NCBI GenBank assembly: GCA_905221605.1
Contig: CAJNDS010001236.1
Location: 532,764-596,763 of the forward strand
Reading direction: 5' to 3'
DNA: 64,000 nt
Source of the DNA: Symbiodinium natans
Taxonomy: Eukaryota > Sar > Dinophyceae > Suessiales > Symbiodiniaceae
The notes below the pieces were generated by a model, which was given only the letters and a program-made list of their open reading frames with translations, was not told the origin of the DNA and did no database searches. A program made the translations under genes and the position numbers. Of this stretch, positions 11,373 through 21,096 are shown in pieces. Within the stretch, counting starts at the first letter, position 1, and each line of letters starts with the position of its first letter.

Positions 11373-13500
11373 ACACCGCATACACAGCACACTGGGTGAT
11401 GAATGTTTCTGCCTTCTTCTGATTAAGACATATCCGAAAAGTGTGTGTTTCTTTGTTTTTCGTCCTGTCTTTCTCTATTTGCCACATCTCAAGCAACGTA
11501 TTGCCTTGTTGCATGGCTCGTCCGACTGGTCTGTTGCATGTACGAACGTGCTTGCAACGCGATGCCTCTGAGGACATTAGCCATCTCATGTCACAGCTTG
11601 CCAAATCATGTTAGATTTGGGCGTGTTCCGTTTGATTCTGTTCCACACCGGTCCGAGTCCCAGTCCCTCGATGCATCACGCATAGTTCGTAACATTCAGG
11701 TACCCTGTTCACGAGTGCCCGAAACATTCTTCCCCACCGCCAGGGGGTTGGCCAGGGCGAACGTGTGACACAACTCACCGTGAGCGAGCAGCCCAAAATT
11801 CAGGATCTTAAGGCCAAAGTGAGCAGAGTTGCAAGCTTGCTGGCATGGATTAGTGCTGAGTAGCAGCGTGCTGCGCGGAGCCAGACCTTGGTACGCCAAG
11901 GTGCTTATAAGCTGGACTGCTCCTAGACAACTTGCTTCAGCCACATGTTTGTTGATTGCAGTAGTACTTTGTCTGTGCAAAGTTGCGAGTTCAAATTGTA
12001 CTGAAAACCCACGCTTGTGTTGTGCAAGCGCAGTCCAGCCCTTAATTCGTTAGTTACCTGAATTCGGCCTGATGGTGGCACCTCACGAGGCACCTCACCA
12101 GCTGGAGTGCTTTGTCGAATACCTGCTGCCATGCTGAAGGATACCCATCGGCTGGTGAGCTTTTCTTTGTCGGACTTATATTTATATGTATTGCTTATTT
12201 GGTGGTATTGCATTCGACGGTTTTTCGTACAACATGCTAGGCAACTTTCGGCAGGTTAGACAAGAAGGTTGCCTGGGTGCCCAAAGGCAGGCGCCCTACG
12301 CAGTTTCCGATAGGTTTCTTTCATTTGATTCCGTTCCACGCGGGCTCGAGTCCCGAGTCCCTCGCTTCTTGTGCGCGAGACAATCTTCCCCCAGCGCCAG
12401 GCGTCGTCCCGGAAAAATCAGACTCTTCAGTCGAACTTTGTAAACGGTAAATGGTTGTATCTTTTTGACATGTGCAGTTCTTTGTTTCATACAACACGCC
12501 AGGCAACTGTCGGCACGTTAGACGTGTTGGGTGCACAAAGGAAGGCGCCCTACGCAGTTTCAAGAATCTTTCACAAGCCAGCATGCACAAAGGCAGGCAT
12601 GCAAGCACCGGTGCGCAGAAACTACAGCAATTTCGCAGTCGGCGTAGCGGAAACCTAGATCCGAAGTTTTGCTGGGACAGTTGCAGCTGAAGTTCACGTG
12701 CTCACGTGCTTTCACTCGTCCGCTTGCTTCTTTCCAAGCTGACTTGGCATGGTTAGGACGACTGCGGCTCGGTCTTGAAAAGTCTCAACCGAAGCCGAGC
12801 AAGAGAGCATGTGGATTGAGCGAGGGGGACATGGAAGCCGAAAATTCGATGACCTCAGTTCTCTGTTTGGTATGGCTTCGCAGAAAATGACCAAAGCTTT
12901 GCTGCAATGTGTGCAATCCACGAGTTTCAAGAACAAGTAGTTCGAATGTAACCCAACCTCCCCAATGTGATAGCCTAGCTTCAAGCTTTTTGTTGTTGCC
13001 CCGCAAGTCCCAATAAGACTGGTTGTCGATACAACTGTTCGAGCTCACATGCTTTGACTACTTAGGATCTCCTTTCAAAGCTAACCTTGCGAGGCCTAAT
13101 TTTAAACTCTCTGCAGGGTCGGAACGTGGACGTGCACAGCAAAGCAATAGGTGCAGACATGTTTCGCGTGGTGCGATCCGGTCCGGTGGACTGCGGCAGA
13201 TCATCGTCTGGCAGTCCAACGAATCCATGCAGCCTGTGCAGCCACGCCAAGAGAACACGTTTCGTGTGAGATGCTCATTCCATCCTTTCGTATCTCAAGG
13301 AGAGCTCTAGCTAGCGTTCGCGCTCGAAAATCGAGCTGCAGCCCTGAGAGCGCAGATTGTTTCAACCATTTGCAATTCTTCGTTCATGTGGAACATCCTC
13401 ACCGACAAGGCGACGAGCGCAGTCACCGGTAGGTTGGGTCCGCCGATGGCAGCTCTCGCATAAAATTGCATCATTGGCATTGACCAGAGTGTATGTTTTA
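11373..13500. other. non-coding stretch with diverged direct repeats
   Basis: No gene was recognised. A ~75-bp unit beginning ACAACA(T/C)GC(T/C)AGGCAACT occurs at about 12,230-12,310 and again at 12,490-12,566. Both copies share GGCGCCCTACGCAGTTTC. A linked motif (GATTCYGTTCCACRC... GAGTCCC) occurs at about 11,630-11,665 and 12,326-12,362. These look like remnants of an old dispersed repeat. Confidence 0.45.
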
Positions 13501-15566
13501 TTGGCACTAGTCGAGCCAGATATCGAACACAGGGATGAATACGGAGGATTGTGTGTCACGACTCGCAGGCCCCCTCCCCCGCAGACAACTCCAAGACGGA
13601 GTTGTCAGAGCTTGGGGCGCGGGACTCAGATGGAGGGCAGCCGAGATGGTGGATGAGCATGTGCAGCATGTAACGTCAGCCTGTGCCTTTATGCGCAGGC
13701 TTTGAAGCTGGAGCTGTTGGAGGAGCCATACAGCGCAAGACGCCAACCACATGACCGCATGAATCCCCTTGGCCAGAGACCAGCGCACCAGTTGCAGCTG
13801 CCAGGAGTGGAGGAGTTTTCGCATCGACCTTCTACGTGACGTTGCGCAGCTGATGCAAGACCTGCATTCGAAGGCGGGGGCTGACAGATGTCGAATGATT
13901 AGAAGCGAGCTCTGAACGTCTCTGTATTTTTGTCTTGTGTGCCGGGTGCAGGTGCCACAAGAGTCCTCGCTGGTTGCCTCGTTATCAGAGGCCTCTCCAT
14001 CAGAGGCCTGTCAGAGGGTCACGACGGCAAAATGCCTTTTCACATGTTTTTGGGTATTCGTAAAGTTATTGAAGCTGGCATCTTGTGAATGTAGCGGAGT
14101 CAGCATTGCTCACAGTCGTGGATGGGCCATCCTGCTCTCATCTTCTCATGTAGTGCCAGGATGAGCCAAAGGACAAACCATTCGAGGACAAGGCTCTATT
14201 GGCTAGGCCGCATGATCAACGTGGGGTGAGATTTCGTGATGCCGCGCAAGGCTGTGGAGCTACCCGGCAGTTGTCGGAGCACGAGCGAGAATCTGTGGGA
14301 CTGGGGCATAGACAGCACACCTGTGGCAACAAGCTTGTAAGCCACTGCAAGCAGTTGCACCCGCTGTATGTGAATGATGTGTCGGAGGATGGCTTGTGGA
14401 GCATCTTCGGTTTTCGGCCGATGCCTTTGCCTGCAGCACATGCTCGTTTGGTAGCGAGTTGTTGTCCTTCTGCCCAGGGATCCTGGCGAAGAAGGCGATT
14501 CTTGCACACAGGACCTACGACCCAAATTTGTGTTTCTGAGATCTGCAAGCGTTTGGAGCCCCCTCATGCTCTGGGAATGTAGACATGTTTGACTCATGTG
14601 CCGGCAGTGCTTGCAGCTTCTTGACCAGCACGAATGAACAAGCAGCAGCGCCAAGATATTCAACTCTGGGTCGATCAGTTGTCAGCTCTCAACATGCATA
14701 GGTTCTGGTGCAGTAGTAGCCGGGTGGGTCTTTAAAGCAAACCCAGTGGCAGGATCTCACGGAACCTTCGACTGCGCGGGAGGCTCGCCTTCAACCCTCC
14801 ACAGCTGCCACGCGGACTGCGAACCTCAAATGGTGTGCAGGCTGAGATTCCGATGGGCTGCCAAAGTGGAGCTTCAAATGCCCGGCGCCTACTCTACTAT
14901 ATGATGCTGCTGGGTGAAGGCAATGAGCCTTCAGCCTGGGCCCCCGCCCCCACAGCCTGGCATTGCAGCCCTCCCACAGATGGGTGATGGGTTGGTGTGG
15001 TGGGGGCCGAGGCGAACACGCATATGGCGTACGAGCATCAAAATCTTTGAATGATTTGGATGCCAGGTCTCGGGATCCTCGGCCATTGGGTGGGAGCGGC
15101 TCTCTTCGCAGCTCTGCTGAAATTCTGGGCGTGCCCGCGCATCAAGTATCGAGCTCCTCCGGGAGGCGTAGCCGCGTAGGGTCCAGTCTTGTCATCGGGG
15201 CGCGCAGGAATCTTGCCGTGAGAGCAGCGCTGGGCCTGCAAACGGTGTCAGATAGGTAAGTTGACGAGTCAAGACATGTGCTGTGGCTTCAGACATTGTC
15301 GTTTCGTAGTTTTTGGGCATATTCCCTCACATGGGCATGTACAGCTCACGAGGCACGAGCGGCTGCAGATCCTAAAGTTTCTGCCGGTTTACCGCTCAGT
15401 GTCTCTGCAGTGCTGCTGGCATCGGCGTGTGGAAATTCCCAATCCTGGCGAGGCTTTCGAGACCTGCAAGACTCGCGGTGTCTCGCGAGGCTTCGTAGAT
15501 ACAAAGGAGCCTGCTCTCTTCCTCCACACGCAAGTGCTGCACTGCGCTGTACGGCACTGGTAATGA

Positions 15567-16174
15567 CGAGGACTTGGTTGCACATCTGCAAAGCTTGGCG
15601 GACCTGGCCAGGCGCATCTCTGCACATAGATGGGCAGAAGGGTTTCAAGCGCTGCAGTGATGCAAAGCCTTGTGGAGGACGGATACTCTCTTGGCGTTTA
15701 CGGCGAACATGCGGCAGGAGTCAACGCTAACTTTGCCAGAGGATGAGCCTTTGCTCAACGTCCACCTAGATGAGAACATGCTTGCGCGGCAAGACAGTTT
15801 CTTGGATGAAGCTTTGAATGTGTTTCATGTGAATCGACTGCGTAGCTCAACCTCTGTCGGCACGACATGTCAATGTGTGTCGCAAAATGTCAGCAGAACG
15901 CTACATGCAAGCACCGTCGCGTGCCAGCACTACAGGTTTCCGCTGCCTCTTGAAATTCAGCGATGTGTGGTTCCAGCATGCCCCTCTATCGATGCACATG
16001 ATGATCAGGGATCTGGCGGCGCTCGTGCGCTGGGAGGAGGCGGTTGAGCTGGACGATCTGGAGGATATGACATCGGCGGCAGAGATGAATCTTTTGCGCT
16101 GCGTCCTGGTGAAGAAAAAGGGCTTTCAGATGTGGCTGGAGGCGCAAGGAAGGATGGAAAACAACGCTGCGTGA
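15567..16174 (+). pseudogene. frameshifted coding relic, family unknown
   Basis: Consecutive protein-like readings sit in different plus frames without spacer. EDLVAHLQSLADLARRISAH runs to a TGA at 15,659. SLVEDGYSLGVYGEHAAG follows to a TGA near 15,747. Next come PEDEPLLNVHLDENMLARQ and then CLLKFSDVWFQHAPLSMHMM with VRWEEAVELDDLEDMTSAAE, ending in TGA at 16,172. Frame changes inside otherwise continuous sequence suggest indels in a former gene. Weaker coding-like sequence (LYVNDVSEDGLWSIFGF) at about 14,365-14,420 may belong to it. Small unrecognised introns are an alternative. Confidence 0.35.
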
Positions 16175-18900
16175 GACAAAGATCCCGCAAGCTTCGAAGG
16201 AACGATGCCCGTGCCACTGCCTCATGCCTAAATTGACAGCAAGATCCTACGGATGTTCTGAGCCGCAGTCCGACACAGCAAGACGACTAGCCAGCAGCCT
16301 TTCGCCGGATTCCTCAAGTTCTGCGCAGTGAGGAACGGAGCATGCCAGCATGCTGTAACGAAGATGCTTTTGAACATAGCCTCTTTTCTGAATCGGCCTT
16401 CTTTCTTCCGACTTCCTTGAGCGCACTTCATCGGGGCATTGCAAATGTTCAGTATCTGTGTGCTGTATGTGCTGTTGGTTCGAGAACTTCCCCTTGCCAT
16501 CACCATCACACCTCGCCCAATCACTACATGGGCCAATACAGTCCATACATTTGCATCTGTCTACCATTGAAGCAAAGATTCCACAGTGAGGCCCTGCGAT
16601 AGTGATGTGATGCCACGTCCTGTGGCTCAGAGAATTCGGCGAAAAACCCTGATAAACAACGCACGGGGTTCGAGTCTGAAGCTTGTTTGGGCAGTGGTTG
16701 CAGGGAATTTGAGCACTTGGCGAGACGGAATCACATAGCTTATGGATCCATTCTGTCATGTTGCGTTTAAGGAGGGCCCGGATGTGCTTCGGGGTTTGAC
16801 ACGACATAGGCTTTTATATTTGTTGCGTCAAGATGATGCCGAGATGCCAGCAAGCTTTCACTTGAGAGCGTGGGCACCTCAATACGAAGCCCAGAGCTAG
16901 CTGATGCTAGCTGCTAACTGCTAGACCATGCCTAATATGATCAGAGAGAGCCCGTTGGTTCACAGGACTTCGCAGTGCCGTGGCAGACAGAGATGTGCGA
17001 CAGATGCGAGGGCCCATGTCTTCAAGCCGAAAAAACCAAAGAACAAACACCTTCTTCGCGACTCTTGCATTTTTTGTGGCCCCGTTCTTCCCCCCACCCA
17101 AGAAAGGAATTCAAGGCCTGATGTTGGGTGGCCATCTTTGGTAGAGTTTCTGGCGTCTTATTGGGCTCAAGCACTCTGGCCGCCGTGCGTTACATGCTCT
17201 CAGCAAGGCTCTGAAATTGCAAACGAGGGCTCAGGCGTGTGCGTCGTAATGTGTTGCAATGTTCAGGTGACAGATGGGCAACTGCGGACTCGGATCCTGG
17301 GCTGACGATGAAGGAGAGCTGACGCAAGAGAGGCAAAGGAGACTGCATGCAATTTTGTGCTTGCTTGCCGAGTGCTTAAGTGTCGGTTTTGATACTGCGC
17401 TGCTTTTGTGGTGATGCTGTCGCTGCGAGGCTGCTGGAAGCTGTAGAGTCGATGGATGTTGACGAGGCGAGCCGACCACGTCATGCATTGCAGTCCTCAT
17501 GTGTCCCGTATGTCCCAGTGCATCGCGAGGTTGAGAGATGCCTCAATGGTGGAGTCCCTGTCAACAAGTCCATAGATGCAAAGGCCGCAGGGGTCGGCTC
17601 GGTTGTCAGTTGAGCTTCTTTGCCGCCTAATGGCTGCCTGGGGCCTTGTTCAGGGTCATACGCTGCTCGACAAGTTCGCAGCCGAGCACGCAGCGAAGCT
17701 TGGCAGCACACAGGGCACTCTGGCAGGAAAGTCTTTTGAGTAGAAGGCTCTTCGTGCGCAAATGTTGTGGGCGAGAGGCCAGTGATCCGGAGGGGCATGG
17801 CCTGCCAAGGATGTTGCGGGATGCGCTTCACTACGCAGGCACACCTGGCGAGGTAAAGATCTCAGCTTTTCCCAAAGAGCAGTTGAGGCCAAATCAAGGA
17901 GGGTGAAACTAAGGTGGTGCTAATCTGCTAATGACTACTAAATGCTTATGACTTATGACTTATGACTTATGACTTCTGACTGCTTAGGCCACAAAGCTGC
18001 TTGTGGAGAAGCAGGACTTGGAACCAGGGAAACAGCTGCATTGTAATTAGGCCTCACGATGCTTTTTTTCATCCGGCGCGCATGTCCGTGTGACAGGTCC
18101 GTGTGCATAAATTGAGTGGACTGGGCACAGAGTGCTCGACTCCTAGAGTAGTCAGCTTTTTAGCATCTTCCTGCCTTGAGAGGAGGCGGCCGCTCAAACC
18201 CTGAAGGTTCTGCTACAGCATGGCGCAATCCTCTCGGGACGGTCGGTAGCTGTCTCAGCATGTGATGCGGGGATCTTGTCGCTCAAGGGATTTTGAAGCC
18301 TTTCCAGATTCTGCAGGCACTGACAGCTCCCTGAGCACGTCGGCATCCGGCGCGGCAGAGATTTGACAAGAGTACATCTCGGTTGCAAAGGCCAACTCGA
18401 AGCATGGGTCGCGCTTGCCCACGGCGTCTCGGTACAGTATGGCCCCGTGGATCGGACCTTGCAACTGCAGACGCGAGATAGCGAGGTGTTTGGAAGGTGT
18501 CTGGATCTGGGTTCAAGTCCATGGTTCGATTCACGGCGTGCCGTCTCACACTTCGCCGGCTTTCATAAACGAAGTGCAAGCCGGAACGAGGGCAGAGAAA
18601 CAAATGACCACAATCGCGCAGGTGCAAAGAAGCCTCTGACAGGAAAGGAATAAGAAAGCAACACTCCTGCCGCATATGATAGTCCGATAGGCCCTCTTGC
18701 CAATGCCTCCGCAAAAAGTTACCAAGCGACGTGCTAGATCACTCGCAACGCGATACGGAACACCCTTGGCATCGGACAGATAATTACTATCGAATAATCA
18801 AAACTTTCATAGGGAAAAATCCAGCATTGGACTCGCATTGGTTCTAGAATTCTGGCTTAATTCTCTCAGGCACTTAAAGGGTGAATTATCGTCGTAATAA
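16175..18900. other. stretch without recognised genes
   Basis: No supported gene was found. A short ATGACTT repeat (about five units) lies at 17,947-17,983. A plus-strand frame at 17,380-17,613 (including AARLLEAVESMDVDEAS) is weakly coding-like but isolated. The region ends at the gap. Confidence 0.4.
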
Positions 18901-19000
18901 NNNNNNNNNNNNNNNNNNNNNNNNNNNNNNNNNNNNNNNNNNNNNNNNNNNNNNNNNNNNNNNNNNNNNNNNNNNNNNNNNNNNNNNNNNNNNNNNNNNN
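18901..19000. other. assembly gap (100 N)
   Basis: Exactly 100 N mark a scaffold join of unknown true length. The sequence on its right is satellite, which probably caused the break. Linkage of the left and right parts of the window rests on this join. Confidence 1.
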
Positions 19001-19441
19001 CCCGCCGACCTCCCAAATACGTACCTTTTTTGGGTCTGAAAACGCCAAAGGGCACGTATTTCGGAGGTCGGGCCGTTCCCGGACCGGACCCTCCCCCCGC
19101 CCGCCGACCTCCCAAATACGTACCTTTTTTGGGTCTTTTTGGGCCTGAAAACGCCGTAAAGGGCACGTATTTCGGAGGTCGGGCCGTTCCCGGACCGGAC
19201 CCTCCGCCCGCCCGCCGACCTCCCAAATACGTACCTTTTTTGGGTCTTTTTGGGACGTATTTCGGAGGTCGGGCCGTTCCCGGACCGGACCCCCCCCCCA
19301 GCCCGCCGACCTCCCAAATACGTACCTTTTTTGGGTCTTTTTGGGCCTGAAAACGCCGTAAAGGGCACGTATTTCGGAGGTCGGGCCGTTCCCGGACCGG
19401 ACCCCCCCCCCCGCCCGCCGACCTCCCAAATACGTACAAGT

Positions 19442-19715
19442 CACATTTTTTGGGCCTTTCCGGCCTGAAACACCGCAAAAAAGTGACTTTTTGTGCCGGG
19501 CCTCTTCCCGTAAGCCCTAAGCCCTAAGGCGCAGGAGGGGGGTTTGAACTGGCAACCTTGCGGTTATAAGAGCTGCGCCTTATGCCACTCGGCTAATGAA
19601 ACCTAAAAACCTCTGCCCGGCCTGAAACACCTCAAAAAAGGTGACTTTTTGTGCCGGGCCTCTTCCCCTAAGCCCTAAGCCCTAAGCCCTGAGGCCTGAG
19701 CCCTGAGCCCTGAGC
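19442..19715. repeat. spacer with a ~70-bp direct repeat
   Basis: GCCTGAAACACC followed by AAAAAGTGACTTTTTGTGCC and CGGGCCTCTTCCC occurs at about 19,463-19,520 and again at about 19,620-19,673. Each copy is followed by CCTAAGCCCTAAG units. The pair flanks the tRNA-like sequence. Confidence 0.75.
19529..19602 (-). tRNA. tRNA-like relic (degenerate)
   Basis: The reverse complement reads TTAGCCGAGTGGCATAAGGC, a good D-arm of class II type. It continues with a CTTATAA loop-like stretch and then GGTTGCCAGTTCAAACC, a T-arm-like box. The anticodon and T stems do not pair properly and the acceptor stem is not recognisable, so a working tRNA is unlikely. A tRNA-derived SINE head or a decayed pseudogene fits better. 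A covariance-model scan would decide. Confidence 0.35.
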
Positions 19716-20296
19716 GGGTCTTTTTGGGCCTGAAAACGCCGTAAAGGGCACGTATTTCGGAGGTCGGGCCGTTCCCGGACCGGACCCCCCCCCCGCCCGC
19801 CGACCTCCCAAATACGTACCTTTTTTGGGTCTTTTTGGGCCTGAAAACGCCGTAAAGGGCACGTATTTCGGAGGTCGGGCCGTTCCCGGACCGGACCCCC
19901 CCCGCCCACCGACCTCCCAAATACGTACCTTTTTTGGGTCTTTTTGGGCCTGAAAACGCCGTAAAGGGCACGTATTTCGGAGGTCGGGCCGTTCCCGGAC
20001 CGGACCCCCCCCCGCCCGCCGACCTCCCAAATACGTACCTTTTTTGGGTCTTTTTGGGCCTGAAAACGCCGTAAAGGGCACGTATTTCGGAGGTCGGGCC
20101 GTTCCCGGACCGGACCCCCCCCCGCCCGCCGACCTCCCAAATACGTACCTTTTTTGGGTCTTTTTGGGACCTGAAAACGCCGTAAAGGTACGTATTTCGG
20201 AGGTCGGGCCGTTCCCGGACCGGACCCCCCCCCCCGCCCGCCGACCTCCCAAATACGTACCATTTTTGGGTCTCGGTGAGCCGCTAATGAAGCCCC

Positions 20297-20535
20297 TACA
20301 CCCTAAACCCTAAACCCTAAACCCTAAACCCTAAACCCTAAACCCTAAACCCTAAACGCTAAACGCTAAACGCTAAACGCTAAACGCTAAACGCTAAACG
20401 CTAAACGCTAAACGCTAAACGCTAAACGCTAAACCCTGAACTGAACCCTAAACCCTAAACCTTAAACCCTAAACCCTGAACCCTGAACCCTAAACCCTAA
20501 ACCCTAAACCCTAAACCCTAAACCCTAAACCCTAA
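20297..20535. repeat. telomere-like array with CGCTAAA variant block
   Basis: CCCTAAA units run to 20,535. They are interrupted at about 20,357-20,433 by 11 successive copies of the single-base variant CGCTAAA, and then by CCCTGAA variants. Runs of one variant show local copying rather than random decay. Confidence 0.95.
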
Positions 20536-20782
20536 ACGAAATAAGACATGGGAGGTGCGACCTGTGAAATAGATAGAGGCGTGCCGTTACGGCTTTACGT
20601 CCTTTTCCAGGTTCAAGTGACCCCAAAAAGGGTCGGGGGTGGGGCGGCTCGAGAAAATGGGACGCAAAACAAGGAAGGGAACCTTCCCCTTCTTCATGAG
20701 GCCACTCTCGAAATGCATACCCTTCAGGGCCTAGGAATGTTTGGTCCTGGGCTCAAATCCCTTCTGATTGGGGAATAGGAAC
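20536..20782. other. stretch without recognised gene
   Basis: No exon could be supported between the telomere-like array and the GGTTC satellite. Confidence 0.4.
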
Positions 20783-20905
20783 CTTTTACGGTTCGGTTTC
20801 TATTTCGGTTCGGTTCGACGGTTCCGGTTTTACTATTCGGTTCGCAGGTTCCGGTTCTGACGGTTCCGGTTCCACGGTTCGCGGTTCGGTTCCTTCGCTT
20901 CCTGC
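20783..20905. repeat. degenerate CGGTTC satellite
   Basis: Irregular TTCGGTTC / ACGGTTCC units cover about 120 bases and lie between two telomere-like tracts. No coding signal was found. Confidence 0.8.
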
Positions 20906-21012
20906 TTTAAGTCTATTCTAAAAGGGTACCCCGTGAGGGTTTAGGGTTTTGGGTTGCCTAAACCCTAAACACTAAACCTCAAACCCTAAACCCTTAAACC
21001 GTTAAACCCCAG

Positions 21013-21096
21013 GTGAGCCCTTCAACCCGCCGATCTACAGCAGCCTGACCTACAGCATCCAGGCAGTTTGCCTTCTCGACTCGATCCTGTTTCGTG
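21013..21096 (+). CDS. gene 2 exon 1 (first recognised)
   Basis: Reads EPFNPPIYSSLTYSIQAV then CLLDSILFR. The acceptor is AACCCCAG at the end of a C tract. The donor (GTGG or GC) is at 21,094-21,098, and a G tract follows at 21,110. The link to exon 2 is unresolved. Confidence 0.55.

Larger units (their letters stand above)
19001..20275. repeat. satellite of ~110-bp palindromic units, in two blocks
   Basis: The unit starts GACCTCCCAAATACGTACC. Starts fall at about 19,007, 19,106, 19,217, 19,308 and 19,420, then at 19,802, 19,911, 20,021, 20,131 and 20,243, giving a usual spacing of 109-112. In each unit CCGACCTCC-AAATACGT is mirrored about 50 bases later by ACGTATTT-GGAGGTCGG, so every unit can form a hairpin. 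Poly-C runs vary in length. All minus-strand frames stay open because the repeat period is close to a multiple of three, so those frames are not genes. The blocks are separated by 19,442-19,715. Confidence 0.9.

Noticed and set aside
11176-11571. Tyr/Ile-rich frame
   Set aside because: It is a translation of the TATCTA microsatellite.
1-18900. Dinoflagellate spliced-leader relics (CCGTAGCCATTTTGGCTCAAG type)
   Set aside because: Looked for by eye and not seen. A computed search with mismatches was not possible.
18807-20263. Long open frames on the minus strand across the satellite (Gly/Arg/Pro-rich)
   Set aside because: They are open because the repeat period is near a multiple of three. 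They run through N bases and several frames are open at once. No protein family is suggested.
19001-20275. CRISPR-like array
   Set aside because: Units are continuous satellite repeats with no unique spacers, in a eukaryotic genome.
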